A stretch of DNA of 64,000 nt from Polaribacter sejongensis (GCF_038024065.1 NZ_CP150667.1:1743501-1807500), one strand, 5' to 3'; shown: positions 26,933-37,011, numbered from the stretch's first letter. Numbers and translations are program-made. Notes: generated by a model from the letters alone, not told the origin.

Positions 26933-28630
26933 ATGACTTATTTAGAGTGGTTTATATTTTTTTTAGCAATACAGGTAATTCATTTTTTAGGTACTTGGAA
27001 ATTATATGTAAAAGCTGGTAGAAAAGCTTGGGAAGCAGCTGTACCTGTTTATAATGGAATTGTTTTAATGCAAATTATAAACAGACCTAAATGGTGGATC
27101 ATTTTATTATTTATACCGATTGTAAACCTATTAATGTTTCCTGTTATTTGGATTGAAACTATTAGAACTTTTGGTTTCTACAAAAAACTAGATTCGTTTT
27201 TAGTGATTGTTACTTTAGGTCTGTATATTTTTTACATCAATTATGCTACAGATGCAAAGTACAATGCAGAAAGAAGCTTAAAACCACGCTCTGAACTAGG
27301 TGAATGGGTAAGCTCTATTACTTTTGCAATTATTGCGGCTACTTTGGTACATACCTACTTTATGCAACCTTTTACCATACCAACTTCTTCTTTAGAAAAG
27401 TCTTTATTAGTGGGAGATTATCTTTTTGTAAGCAAGTTTCATTATGGAGCTAGAGTTCCATCTACAGTGATTGCAGCACCAATGGTACATGATTCTTTAC
27501 CATTTACAGGAACTGCTTCTTACTTAAAAAGTCCACAATTACCATATACACGTTTACCGGGTTTACAGAAAATTAAAAACAACGATATTGTTTGTTTCAA
27601 TTGGCCTGCAGATACATTGGCAACTATGTGGGGAGATACTTCTGGAAAATTCACATACAAACCGGTGGATAAAAAAACCAACTATGTAAAGCGTAGTGTT
27701 GGTATTGCTGGAGATTCTTTAGAAATTAAAGATGGTTACGTTTATATAAACGGACAAAAGAACAAATTACCGTACAGAGCAAAAATTCAGTTTTATTATA
27801 CTTACGAAGCGAAATCTGCCATAGACAGAAACAATTTTCCTCAGTTTTTAATCAATAAAGAAAGAACAGGAGTTTATAAAATTTTAAATGAATATTGGAA
27901 CAACCCAAAAGTTCAAGAAGCTTTTGAAAAGAGTGCTAACTTATCTAAAATAGGTTCAGATTCTTTATATACAGAAGTTGCTGGTGGTGTTTCTCAAGAT
28001 TTAGCAAGTCGTTTAAAAATGACGAATGTAGCTAACAAAATAAATATTAATTTAACCGAAGATGAATTTAATCAACTTAAAAAACACCCTTCTACAGTTT
28101 CTGTAAAAAAGGTAAATTATAGAGCAGATGTTGGTATTTTCCCTCATATAAAAGAGAACCAATGGAGTCAAGACAATATGGGACCAATTTACATTCCTAA
28201 AGCTGGAGCAACTGTAAAAATTGATACCAAATCTTTACCATATTACGAGCAAATTATTAAAAATTACGAAAACAACGATTTACAAATTGTTGGAGATAAT
28301 ATTTTTATTAATGGTAAAAAAACAGATTCGTATACCTTTAAGCAAGATTATTATTGGATGATGGGAGATAACAGACACAACTCTTTAGATGCTCGTTATT
28401 ATGGCTACACTCCTTTCGATCATGTATTAGGGAAACCTGTAATGGTTTGGTTTAGTTGGGATGCAAATGCCGCTTCTTTTGGTGAGAAAATAAAATCTAT
28501 TCGTTGGGATAGAATGTTTACAACTGTGCATGGAGACGGAGAGCCAGTTTCTTATAGATATTTTGTATTGGCATTAATTGGTTTGTATTTTGGATATAGT
28601 TTTTACAGAGGAAAAAAAGCTAATAAATAG
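26933..28630 (+). CDS. lepB: signal peptidase I
   Basis: This 565-residue S26A signal peptidase has three N-terminal hydrophobic segments (roughly 5-20, 54-75, 88-104), a further one at about 125-145 and a C-terminal one near 540-558. The catalytic Ser lies in IPTSSLEKS (Ser153), the general-base Lys in YVKRSVGIAGDS (about 255), and the MGDNRHNSLDAR box near 481-492. It removes signal peptides from exported proteins. It is far longer than E. coli LepB (324) because of an insertion between the Lys and GDNR boxes, a form I associate with Bacteroidota. Confidence 0.95.
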   Translation: MTYLEWFIFFLAIQVIHFLGTWKLYVKAGRKAWEAAVPVYNGIVLMQIINRPKWWIILLFIPIVNLLMFPVIWIETIRTFGFYKKLDSFLVIVTLGLYIFYINYATDAKYNAERSLKPRSELGEWVSSITFAIIAATLVHTYFMQPFTIPTSSLEKSLLVGDYLFVSKFHYGARVPSTVIAAPMVHDSLPFTGTASYLKSPQLPYTRLPGLQKIKNNDIVCFNWPADTLATMWGDTSGKFTYKPVDKKTNYVKRSVGIAGDSLEIKDGYVYINGQKNKLPYRAKIQFYYTYEAKSAIDRNNFPQFLINKERTGVYKILNEYWNNPKVQEAFEKSANLSKIGSDSLYTEVAGGVSQDLASRLKMTNVANKININLTEDEFNQLKKHPSTVSVKKVNYRADVGIFPHIKENQWSQDNMGPIYIPKAGATVKIDTKSLPYYEQIIKNYENNDLQIVGDNIFINGKKTDSYTFKQDYYWMMGDNRHNSLDARYYGYTPFDHVLGKPVMVWFSWDANAASFGEKIKSIRWDRMFTTVHGDGEPVSYRYFVLALIGLYFGYSFYRGKKANK

Positions 28631-28703
28631 CATTCAGTTTTCAATAACTCTTTGTAATAACATCAGATTGTTACTAAAAACAGCGTCTAAAAACCAATAG
28701 AAA

Positions 28704-29306
28704 ATGTCATTATTTATACCCACATATTTTGGTCCAATATCTCAGTATACAGAGATTGTAAAATCTGATGCTGTTGTTTTTGAAATGGAAGACAACTTCC
28801 AAAAACAAAGCTATAGAAACAGGTGCTACATTTATAATTCTAACGGAAAACAGTTACTAAACATCCCTGTTAAGGATAAAAATAAAGGTACTTCTCAGCG
28901 TAAAAAAACAAAAGATTTACTGGTAGATAATGACGCACTTTGGCAAGATCATCATTTAAAATCTTTACAAACAGCGTATAGAACCTCTCCTTTTTACGAG
29001 TTTTATGAAGATGATTTATTAAAAATCTTCCATAAAAAATATACATTTTTACAAGATGTAAATATAGATACACATTTGTTTATAACAGATGCATTACAAA
29101 TTTCTCAAATATATTCTAAAACAGCAGAATATCTTGTAGATACAGCAGAACCTGATTTTAGAGAACTTGTAAATGTAAAAAATCAACCAAAAAAAACAAC
29201 CGATTCTTACATTCAAATGTTTGATGATAAGCATGGGTTTATTTCTAATTTATCAATTTTAGACTTAATCTTCATGGAAGGACCAAATGCCATTAGTTAT
29301 TTATAA
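28704..29306 (+). CDS. WbqC family protein
   Basis: This 200-residue protein begins MSLFIPTYFGPISQYTEIVK and contains QSYRNRCYIYNSNGKQLLNI and YRTSPFYEFYEDDL, both characteristic of the WbqC-like family. WbqC proteins often occur near polysaccharide or amino-sugar genes and have been suggested to be transferases, but the activity is unproven. It follows lepB by 73 bp, an arrangement I recognise from other Flavobacteria. Confidence 0.85.
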   Translation: MSLFIPTYFGPISQYTEIVKSDAVVFEMEDNFQKQSYRNRCYIYNSNGKQLLNIPVKDKNKGTSQRKKTKDLLVDNDALWQDHHLKSLQTAYRTSPFYEFYEDDLLKIFHKKYTFLQDVNIDTHLFITDALQISQIYSKTAEYLVDTAEPDFRELVNVKNQPKKTTDSYIQMFDDKHGFISNLSILDLIFMEGPNAISYL

Positions 29307-29350
29307 TTAATTGCATTAAATTTAGACTTATAAACTAAAACTCTTCTTTA

Positions 29351-29926
29351 ATGAATGTTTTATCCTTTTTTATTAATAATTTCCACAAATTACCTCCTGA
29401 ATCTTATCAAAAGTTTTTAGAACTTACAGAGTTGAAAAAATTTAATAATAAAGATGTTTTAACTAAAACTGGAGATAAACCTACGGATTTATATATTTTA
29501 AAAAGAGGAATTGTTAGATCTTACTATGAAGATGAAAACGGAAAAGAATACATAAGAAGTCTATTTGTACCTTTTAGTTCTACAGGTTCATTTGGAGCTT
29601 TAGTTTCTAATAAAAACTCTTTGTTAACCTATCAATGTTTAACTGACTGTGAATTGTTTGTTATAAATTATAAAAAACTGAAAGAACTCGCTTTAGTTGA
29701 TAATGACATTGCAGTTATGTATGCAAACGCTTTGGAAAGTATTTTTTTATTATTCGAAAAAAAGATATATAATTTATCCGTTTTAGATGCAACAGAAAGA
29801 TATAAAGAGCTAAAAAAAGAAATACCTAATATAGAAAATATTATCCCACAGTACCACATAGCATCATATTTAAATATTTCTGCTGTGCAATTAAGTAGAA
29901 TTAGAAAAAAAATATATTCAAAATAA
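29351..29926 (+). CDS. Crp/Fnr family transcriptional regulator
   Basis: This 191-residue protein has an N-terminal cyclic-nucleotide-binding-like fold (about 15-115, with GDKPTDLYILKRGIVRSYYE and FVPFSSTGSFGALVSN). The C-terminal helix-turn-helix includes IIPQYHIASYLNISAVQLSR. The usual cAMP-contacting Arg-Ser/Thr pair is not apparent, so its ligand is unknown. No Cys cluster for an Fe-S centre is present, so it is not an Fnr-type oxygen sensor. It ends before a terminator that abuts the next gene. Confidence 0.85.
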   Translation: MNVLSFFINNFHKLPPESYQKFLELTELKKFNNKDVLTKTGDKPTDLYILKRGIVRSYYEDENGKEYIRSLFVPFSSTGSFGALVSNKNSLLTYQCLTDCELFVINYKKLKELALVDNDIAVMYANALESIFLLFEKKIYNLSVLDATERYKELKKEIPNIENIIPQYHIASYLNISAVQLSRIRKKIYSK

Positions 29927-30017
29927 TTCTATTAACATAGGTAAAGAATTAATAAACAAATTATATCTAATTTAGCAGTGTAAGAATTCTAAGCTCCCCC
30001 AAAGAATTACTACCCCT

Positions 30018-30058
30018 AAAAAAAAGGTTTATTTTGTAAAAGAAGTAAACCTTTTTTT
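30018..30058 (+). terminator. Rho-independent terminator ending at the next start codon
   Basis: An A-rich arm plus AAGGTTTA pairs with TAAACCTT, followed by seven T. The last T directly precedes the ATG at 30059. Confidence 0.85.
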
Positions 30059-30364
30059 ATGTCAAAATTTATAATACATTATACCCTACATTTTATAATA
30101 CCTGCACTTATAGCCTATTTATTTTTTAAAGATAATTGGAAAAAGGTTTACTTAATCTTTTTGTGCTCTATGTTGGTCGATTTAGATCATTTATTAGCCA
30201 CTCCTATTTTTAAAGAGAATAGATGTAGCATTAACTTTCATCCATTGCATTCTTACATAGCTATAGGCTTTTATGCAGTAGGTTTGTTTTTTAAGAAAAC
30301 CAGAATACTCTGTATTGCATTGTTATTTCACATGCTTACAGACTATATAGATTGTTATTTGTAG
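30059..30364 (+). CDS. DUF6122 family membrane protein
   Basis: This 101-residue hydrophobic protein has three to four membrane helices and conserved His/Asp residues: HYTLHFIIPALIAYLFF (7-23), MLVDLDHLLATPIF (about 39-52), HPLHSY (61-66) and LLFHMLTDYIDCYL at the end. The DLDHLL plus His pattern resembles membrane metal-dependent hydrolases, but the function is unknown. The ATG immediately follows a terminator-type hairpin, leaving no room for a normal leader. The last 10 bp overlap the end of the convergent flippase gene. Confidence 0.78.
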   Translation: MSKFIIHYTLHFIIPALIAYLFFKDNWKKVYLIFLCSMLVDLDHLLATPIFKENRCSINFHPLHSYIAIGFYAVGLFFKKTRILCIALLFHMLTDYIDCYL

Positions 30365-31842
30365 TATTTTTTTAAGAGTACATCAAACTCATTAGAAATA
30401 TTAAGTTTAAGTACTAAAAGTATATATACAACCGTAATTAAAATACTTTTTAAAGCAATATTTATAATAGGATGAACAGGGAATTTCCATAAATAAATGT
30501 CACTTATAGTAAAATCCCAAAAATTAAAAGCAAGATAAAGAACAGTAATTATTACAATCATTTTTAACGACTTGTCTGTAAAAGGTGTCATAGAAAACTT
30601 ATTTTTTACAAAAAACAGCTTAAACGTATTTGCTAAAAAGATTACAATTAAAGTTGCCAATGCTAAGCCATCTGTTCCCATATCTAATTCATAATAAAAA
30701 AGTTTATTTAAAAGGTAAACAGATAATGCCATAGAAATACTAATGGGTAATGTAATCTTGTAAAACTTAGAATTGTTTATGATTGCTCCATTATTCCCTA
30801 AGAAACCATTATATAGCTTTAGTACAGAAATCATAAGAACCACCAATGCACCACCACCATATTCTTTAGGAAGTAAGTTAAATAATTGACCAACGTTTGC
30901 ATTTATCAAGACAAAGAAAAGGCCGCTAATTAATAATAGGTTAATAGAACTCTTTTTATATAAAGAAGCAACTTCTTTATGATTTTCTTCATTTAATGTT
31001 TTAGATGTTAAAGGTTGTAAAATGTTTAACATCGCCCTACTTGGTGCCTCTATAAAAGAACCTATAAAAACGGCAACAGAATAATAAGCTGCAATTACCA
31101 AAGATTCTTTACCAGGTATCATAAATTTATCAATATCTAAAATGATGGCTCCTGCACTTCCTGCTAAAATAATATACCCAGAAAAACGAATTACTTCCTT
31201 AAAATTATCTGGTCTAGAAAAAGTAAATTTTGGTGTGTATAAATTAAATGCATAAAACATCATGATAAGCATTCTTAAAAAATAAGCCCCTGTTAAGTAG
31301 TAAATAAACTCGTGCTTTGTTATCAATTCAAAGTAAACTGCAAATAACAAAATCATTACCATTACACGGTTATACAGCTCTTTTAAAATATTACCAAAAA
31401 CAGATTGAAACTGAACTTTAGCCCAAGAATAAAAAATCTCGAAATAGGAACAAGCAACGGCTACTAGATAAATAACAACAGTATAATCTTTTATAATAGG
31501 ATTTTCTACGGATAAATAATCTCCTATTTCTTGATAAAATAAGTTTCCAAAATAAGCGATTGGAATTGCAATGAATAGCGGTAAAAAAAGTACTGATGAC
31601 AAGAAACTATCTCTATCTTCTTTTGTAAAATAGCTAGAATAAAACTTTACAATTGTATGATGAATTCCTAATGCAATTAAAGGCATTAATAAATTTGAAG
31701 TAGATAACAGAAAAGTTACCAAACCATAATATTCATCTTCTAAAAAACGAGTATATAAAAACAACGTATTAATTCCGCCAAAGGCAAAACCTAAATAAAT
31801 AAAAAGCGTGTTTTTTAAAGACTGTTTAAATACAACTCCCAT
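30355..31842 (-). CDS. polysaccharide biosynthesis flippase (Wzx/MATE-like)
   Basis: This 495-residue protein has 12-14 predicted membrane segments and the Wzx-like start FKQSLKNTLFIYLGFAFGGI plus TLFLYTRFL. The family flips lipid-linked oligosaccharide units across the inner membrane. It is the last gene of a minus-strand operon with two GT4 transferases and YfhO, 2 bp after the previous stop. Its 3' end overlaps the DUF6122 gene by 10 bp on the opposite strand. Confidence 0.9.
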   Translation of the reverse strand: MGVVFKQSLKNTLFIYLGFAFGGINTLFLYTRFLEDEYYGLVTFLLSTSNLLMPLIALGIHHTIVKFYSSYFTKEDRDSFLSSVLFLPLFIAIPIAYFGNLFYQEIGDYLSVENPIIKDYTVVIYLVAVACSYFEIFYSWAKVQFQSVFGNILKELYNRVMVMILLFAVYFELITKHEFIYYLTGAYFLRMLIMMFYAFNLYTPKFTFSRPDNFKEVIRFSGYIILAGSAGAIILDIDKFMIPGKESLVIAAYYSVAVFIGSFIEAPSRAMLNILQPLTSKTLNEENHKEVASLYKKSSINLLLISGLFFVLINANVGQLFNLLPKEYGGGALVVLMISVLKLYNGFLGNNGAIINNSKFYKITLPISISMALSVYLLNKLFYYELDMGTDGLALATLIVIFLANTFKLFFVKNKFSMTPFTDKSLKMIVIITVLYLAFNFWDFTISDIYLWKFPVHPIINIALKSILITVVYILLVLKLNISNEFDVLLKKYYK

Positions 31843-31844
31843 AG

Positions 31845-33110
31845 CTACGAATGTAAACTTTTAAGAAGCAATGCAAGCTCTTTCGTCAAAGCTTTTCTGT
31901 GAAATTTCTCAATATTTTTAGAGTTCACATGTAAACTTCCTTTTTTATATTGACGATATAATTTTAATATTTCTAAAGACACTTTTTCTCCATTATCAAA
32001 ATCAACCACAACACCAGCATTGGTTTCTTTTACTATTTCTGATAAATCTCCATCTTCTGGTCCAATTGCTAAAATGGGTCTTTTAGCAGTTAGATATTCA
32101 AATAATTTCCCTGTTAAAATTCCTTTTGATTTTTCTACATTCGGAATTAACAACAACAATACCTGAGCTTTCTGTTGATATGCTATTGCTTTTTTATGCG
32201 TAACATATCCAATAAAATTAGAATTCTCTGTTAAGTTATTTTTAGAAATTTCTTCTTTAACTTCATCAGAAATATCACCAATAAAATTTAGCTTTAAATC
32301 ATTCTTAAAATCTAAATTTTGTAAGCAAAGATCTTTTAAAACTTTAAACAACACTTTAGGATTGCTTTGTTTTGGCAACAAACCGATGTAGGAAATAGAA
32401 AACTCCGAATCTAAAAAACTTGTGCTATTGGTTAAAACTTCATCATCAAAACCGTTGGTAATCACTTCTACTCTACTCGCTTTTTTAGCAAATTCGGTTT
32501 TTAGAGCATTACTAACCGTTAATATACAATCTGCATTTTTTAAAACTTTCTCTTCTAATCTTTTATTTCGATTCTTCGCAAAAGACAATTGCTTAAAATC
32601 TTTGTTGTAATACAAGTCTGACCAAGGATCTCTAAAATCTGCAAGCCATTTTATGTTGTTTTTTTGATGTAATTTCTGAGCAATTAAATGCATACTATGC
32701 GGCGGACCAGTAGAAATAATTGTATCAATATTATTAGAATCTAAATATTTTTGAAGATATTTTACAGAAGAATTTACCCAAAATACTTTAGGATCTGGAA
32801 TAAAAAAATTCCCTCTTATAAATGATAAAACTCCTCCATTACTTGCATTGGAAATCCCACTTTTCTGAGTTGTCTTCTTTTTCCAAAAAAGAACATCTGT
32901 AGGTTCCCAAATAGGTTGTTTTAAAACTTCTATATTTTTTGGGACTTCATTAATTAAGGTGTTATCTTCCTTCGGGTAATTTATATTATCAACCGTATAC
33001 ACAACAGGTTCAATGCCAAATTCTTGTAAATATTTTACAAATTTTAACCAACGCTGAACGCCAGAACCTCCTGCAGGCGGCCAATAATATGTAATTATTA
33101 ATACTTTCAA
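31845..33110 (-). CDS. glycosyltransferase family 4 protein
   Basis: This 421-residue protein begins MKVLIITYYWPPAGGSGVQR, a typical GT-B N-terminal nucleotide-fold opening. The C-terminal half has ISYIGLLPKQSNPKVL and KGILTGKLFEYLTAKRPILA, where the E of KLFEYL matches the GT4 donor-binding position. It likely transfers a sugar from an activated donor to a lipid-linked glycan in the cytoplasm; donor and acceptor are unknown. It overlaps the upstream GT4 gene by 4 bp, indicating translational coupling. Confidence 0.9.
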   Translation of the reverse strand: MKVLIITYYWPPAGGSGVQRWLKFVKYLQEFGIEPVVYTVDNINYPKEDNTLINEVPKNIEVLKQPIWEPTDVLFWKKKTTQKSGISNASNGGVLSFIRGNFFIPDPKVFWVNSSVKYLQKYLDSNNIDTIISTGPPHSMHLIAQKLHQKNNIKWLADFRDPWSDLYYNKDFKQLSFAKNRNKRLEEKVLKNADCILTVSNALKTEFAKKASRVEVITNGFDDEVLTNSTSFLDSEFSISYIGLLPKQSNPKVLFKVLKDLCLQNLDFKNDLKLNFIGDISDEVKEEISKNNLTENSNFIGYVTHKKAIAYQQKAQVLLLLIPNVEKSKGILTGKLFEYLTAKRPILAIGPEDGDLSEIVKETNAGVVVDFDNGEKVSLEILKLYRQYKKGSLHVNSKNIEKFHRKALTKELALLLKSLHS

Positions 33111-34297
33111 GATAGTAGATTATCGTATAAATGTAGCAGTTTTTTAGAAGTCTGCTCCCAAGAGAATTCATTTTCTATAAACTCTTTTCCGTTTTGTCCT
33201 AACTCATTTCTTAACTTCTCATCCTTATAGAGCGTTATAATTTTATCAGAAAAATCTTTAACATCTCTGTCTTTATGAATTAAACCTGTTTTATTGTTCT
33301 CTACAACTCTTTTTTGAGCCGTAGCATCACTCACTAAAAGCGGTTTGGCTAAACTCATATATTGAAAAATCTTATTTGCATACGCAACATCGTGTTGTAA
33401 GTTTCTATGCAAAGGCGAAATACAAATAGCACTAGACAAAATATAAGATTGAAATAAAGCAACATTTTGCCAACCTTCAAAATCGACAAATTGTTCTAAT
33501 TTTAAGTCGGCTACTTGTTGTTTTAAAACAACATCTGTAGTATTCCTTCCTACAATAACCAACTTAATATTTGGAATGGTTTCTTTTAGAGAAGTTAGAG
33601 ATTCAATGGCAGTTTGCAAGCCTCTTCTTAAATGAGTATCTCCTAAATATAAGAGTACAAAATTGTCTTTGTATCTCTCTAAAATCGCTTTATCAATTTT
33701 ATAATCTTTGTAAAAGGACTCTCTAATGGTATTAGGAACTAATACTAACTTTTCTTTTACAGATGGAATTATTTCTACCAAATTATCTAAAAATTCAGGA
33801 GAAACCGAAATTACTTTATCTGCTTTTTCAATAAATTCTTTTTCTTTCTTTTTCCATTTTGATGGTGAAATAATATACTTTCCTGGGAATTTCTGCAAGT
33901 GCGGATACAATTTCATCACTTCTGGCATGTTGTCATGCAAGTCTAAAACTACAGGTACATTGAAGGCTTTATTTGCATTAAAAACAGCTTCTGCGATTCT
34001 TATATCATGTATATGTAACGCATCAATTTTAGTTTCTTCTATAAATTGATGAATCTTTTTTTTCATCAAAATGCCATAAAAAGGAACGGTATACGCTAAA
34101 GCTGATAATTTATATTCTAATTTATTAGAAATATACCTTTTTACTTGAATTCCGTTTATAATTTCAGACGATTTTTCATCAGCATATTTTAAACAGAACA
34201 GAAAAACATCATGACCTGCTTTTACTAAAGAAACTGCTTCGTTTTCTACCCTTGGATCAGGCGGAAAAGGAGCATCTAAAATCATCCCTATTTTCAT
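33107..34297 (-). CDS. glycosyltransferase family 4 protein
   Basis: This 396-residue protein has an N-terminal MKIGMILDAPFPPDPRVENE, the 'DPRV' opening common in GT4 enzymes. The GT1/GT4 domain has FVLLYLGDTHLRRGLQTAIE, and the donor site includes ISPLHRNLQHDVAYANKIFQ with YMSLAKPLLVSD. It acts in the same surface-glycan pathway as its neighbours. It shares 1 bp with the yfhO stop codon upstream and 4 bp with the next GT4 gene, so all are co-translated. The sugar specificity is unknown. Confidence 0.9.
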   Translation of the reverse strand: MKIGMILDAPFPPDPRVENEAVSLVKAGHDVFLFCLKYADEKSSEIINGIQVKRYISNKLEYKLSALAYTVPFYGILMKKKIHQFIEETKIDALHIHDIRIAEAVFNANKAFNVPVVLDLHDNMPEVMKLYPHLQKFPGKYIISPSKWKKKEKEFIEKADKVISVSPEFLDNLVEIIPSVKEKLVLVPNTIRESFYKDYKIDKAILERYKDNFVLLYLGDTHLRRGLQTAIESLTSLKETIPNIKLVIVGRNTTDVVLKQQVADLKLEQFVDFEGWQNVALFQSYILSSAICISPLHRNLQHDVAYANKIFQYMSLAKPLLVSDATAQKRVVENNKTGLIHKDRDVKDFSDKIITLYKDEKLRNELGQNGKEFIENEFSWEQTSKKLLHLYDNLLS

Positions 34298-36705
34298 TAC
34301 TTTTCTTTCTTCTTTTCATAAAAAAACCAACCTGCTGTTATCAAAATTAACAGCGCATAAGAAGCTAATGAAATAATTTTTCCTTGCTGAATTACTTTTG
34401 GCTCAAACTTAAATTCAATCGTATGTTCTCCTGCAGGAATTGTCATTCCTCGTAACACATAATTCACTCGAACATGAGGCGTTAATTTTCCATCAACATA
34501 AGCATTCCAACCATCTTTATAATAGATTTCAGAAAAAACAGCAAACTGTTCTTTGGCTGTTTTAGCTTGATATGTTAGCGTTGTTACATCGTAATTTAAA
34601 AGTTCTATTTTGGCAGTACTATCAATTTCTCTAGGAAAAGTAGATTGATTGTCATCATCATTATAGAAAACAGCCACCTTCTTTGTATTTAAAGAATCTA
34701 AAGCTTGAATTTCCTCATTCGCTGAATCCACAATCTTCACGTGTTCTACAAACCAGGCATTTCCGTTAGCATCTGGGTTTAATTGCGATTGCTTCTCTCC
34801 TTTATCATTACCAATAATAAAATATTTGGTATTTAACATGTTTAAAACCTGCATGTTATTTTTGGCAATTTGAAAATCGAATAACTCTTGATAACGTCCT
34901 AACTTCGCTGCATGATAGCCACCAATAGATTGATGAAAATAAGATGTACTTCCATCATTCATTGGGTTTACGGTGAAGTTACCAACTCTATAATGACTTT
35001 TATCTTGTAAAATAATTTTATCTGCTGTTGATGCTATAAATGGTTTCTCTATTTTTCTTGCAGATTCAAAATCATCTTCATTGACATACTTTTTATCAAC
35101 AGAAATTAAATCGAATAACAAAAAGACAGTTAACGCCAAAACAGCAACGCCTTGTTTTAATTTATCCTTTAACAACATCCATAAAACACCTGCAGAAAGT
35201 ATCATTAAAAATAGAGAACGCAACGTGTCTGTTAATAACATCGATTTTCTATCAGAAATAATAGCATCTGTTAAACCAGGTAACTGATTGTATTGTGCGT
35301 CTCTTATTCCTTCAAAAGTAGAAAATCCGTGTGCTAATAAAAAACCAACAATAATTAATCCTCCAAAAGCATAGACTGCTTTTTTTAATCCGTCTAGTTT
35401 TACATCCGAAGAAATCTTAGACGAAAAGAATTCTTTTAACGCCAATATTCCTAAAATAGGCACGCATAATTCTGCAATTACTTGTATGGAAGAGACGGCT
35501 CTAAATTTATTGTACAACGGAAAATAATCAATAAAGAAATTGGTTAAAACATCAAAATTTCTTCCCCAACTCATTAAAATTGAAAAAACGGTTGCAGTAA
35601 CTAGCCATTGCTTTAAGCGTCCTTTTACTAAAAATATTCCTAAGAAAAATAGAAAGAAAATTACAGCACCAATATAAGCGGGTGCTTCAACAATATTTTG
35701 ATCTCCCCAATACGTAAGTGCTTGATCCGAGTATTCTTTTGCAGCACTTCTACCAGCTTTTTCTTCTAGAAGTTGATAAAAATTAGAATCTTCTCCTAAT
35801 TTTTCTATGGTTCCTCCGCCCATAAAACGTGGAATGAATAAATTAAAAGTTTCTAATTTAGCATAACTATACTCTGTAATATAGGCTTTATCTAACCCTT
35901 TTGTAATTTCTTTTTTACTTCCATCGGGCGTAATGGTTAATTCAGATTTCCCTCTTGTACTATGATCTGCATATTCTTTCATAGCCATTAAACGAGGTGC
36001 ATTTGCTCCAATTCCTAATAAAACTGCTGCAATAATTACAGCTACTTGTTTAATAAAAGTCGGAATAATTTTTTCTTTAAGCGCATGAATAAATTCTACA
36101 ATACCCAAAATGATTAATGCAAAACCTAAATAATAGGTCATCTGTGGGTGGTTGGTGTAAATTTCTAAAGCCATTGCGACTCCAGTAACTAAAAAACCAA
36201 GAATATATCGCTTTTGAAAAACCCATAACAATCCTGCTAAAATTAAAGGCATGTAGGCAATTGCATGTGCTTTTGCATTATGCCCTGCTCCAAAAATTAT
36301 AATTAAATAAGTTGAAAAACCAAAGGCAAGAGATCCAAAAACTGCCAATCTCCAATTTACTTTCAAAGACATCATTAACACAAAGAAGCTTAAAAAATAT
36401 AAGAAAGTGTAATCTGCAGGTCTAGGTAAAAAACGTAAAGTTCTGTCTAAACCCCTTACAAAATCATTCGGATAATAAGCACTTACTTGATACGCCGGCA
36501 TTCCACTAAAAGAAGCACCTGTCCAATAAGGCTCTGTGTTTTTATCTGCTCTAAAATCATTAATCTCTTTTACCATTCCGGTAAACTGAGTAATATCAGA
36601 TTGGTTTAGCTTCTCTCCTTTTAAAACAGGATGAAAATAGATAATTGATGCCAAAGCAAAAATTGCAACAGCACCGATGTATGGTAAAACTTTAGTAAAC
36701 TTCAT
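34297..36705 (-). CDS. YfhO family membrane protein
   Basis: This 802-residue integral membrane protein has about 12 hydrophobic helices in residues 1-520, a periplasmic region (about 540-770) and a final helix (about 775-796). The motif LNQSDITQFTGMVKEINDFR and NTEPYWTGASFSGMPAY in the first loop is typical of YfhO. The family has a GT-C-like fold and is linked to glycosylation of lipoteichoic acid or other glycans with lipid-linked sugar donors. Here it leads the two GT4 enzymes and the flippase. Confidence 0.88.
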   Translation of the reverse strand: MKFTKVLPYIGAVAIFALASIIYFHPVLKGEKLNQSDITQFTGMVKEINDFRADKNTEPYWTGASFSGMPAYQVSAYYPNDFVRGLDRTLRFLPRPADYTFLYFLSFFVLMMSLKVNWRLAVFGSLAFGFSTYLIIIFGAGHNAKAHAIAYMPLILAGLLWVFQKRYILGFLVTGVAMALEIYTNHPQMTYYLGFALIILGIVEFIHALKEKIIPTFIKQVAVIIAAVLLGIGANAPRLMAMKEYADHSTRGKSELTITPDGSKKEITKGLDKAYITEYSYAKLETFNLFIPRFMGGGTIEKLGEDSNFYQLLEEKAGRSAAKEYSDQALTYWGDQNIVEAPAYIGAVIFFLFFLGIFLVKGRLKQWLVTATVFSILMSWGRNFDVLTNFFIDYFPLYNKFRAVSSIQVIAELCVPILGILALKEFFSSKISSDVKLDGLKKAVYAFGGLIIVGFLLAHGFSTFEGIRDAQYNQLPGLTDAIISDRKSMLLTDTLRSLFLMILSAGVLWMLLKDKLKQGVAVLALTVFLLFDLISVDKKYVNEDDFESARKIEKPFIASTADKIILQDKSHYRVGNFTVNPMNDGSTSYFHQSIGGYHAAKLGRYQELFDFQIAKNNMQVLNMLNTKYFIIGNDKGEKQSQLNPDANGNAWFVEHVKIVDSANEEIQALDSLNTKKVAVFYNDDDNQSTFPREIDSTAKIELLNYDVTTLTYQAKTAKEQFAVFSEIYYKDGWNAYVDGKLTPHVRVNYVLRGMTIPAGEHTIEFKFEPKVIQQGKIISLASYALLILITAGWFFYEKKKEK

Positions 36706-36708
36706 AAA

Positions 36709-36975
36709 TTAATCTATTTCCTCAAAATCCACATATTCACCAACAGAATTTTTACTTTGTTGTTGATTCCCTGGAGTTTTATCGATTACTGTTTTCCCTT
36801 CTGGCACAGTATTTTTTTGCGGTTCTTGTTGTTGCCCGCCACCGTATTGCTGTTCTGCTTTCTTTTTAATAGTTTCAGCAGCCTTTTTTATTAAAAAAGG
36901 TGCGAATAACTTTGCTAAAAACTTAAAAGCATAATAGCAAAAAACAATAATAGCTATGGTTCTTAATAATCCCAT
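36709..36975 (-). CDS. DUF4834 family small membrane protein
   Basis: This 88-residue protein has one N-terminal membrane helix (MGLLRTIAIIVFCYYAFKFL), a Lys/Ala-rich amphipathic stretch (about 30-45), a Gln/Gly-rich linker (QQYGGGQQQEPQ) and the conserved acidic C-terminus GEYVDFEEID. The order matches DUF4834, of unknown function. It is the first gene of the glycan operon, 3 bp before yfhO, and has a promoter-like box 28 bp upstream. Confidence 0.8.
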   Translation of the reverse strand: MGLLRTIAIIVFCYYAFKFLAKLFAPFLIKKAAETIKKKAEQQYGGGQQQEPQKNTVPEGKTVIDKTPGNQQQSKNSVGEYVDFEEID

Positions 36976-37003
36976 TCAAATATTTATTTATAAAAAAATC
37001 AAT

Positions 37004-37011
37004 CAAAAATA
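37004..37011 (-). promoter_or_regulatory. -7 box (TAnnTTTG) of the glycan operon
   Basis: On the minus strand this reads TATTTTTG, 28 bp upstream of the DUF4834 start. It is the only promoter-like box seen for the five-gene operon. Confidence 0.45.

Noticed and set aside
34735..34744. TTCACGTG word that resembles the core of parS
   Set aside because: The flanks do not continue the parS palindrome, and it lies within the yfhO coding region far from parAB.
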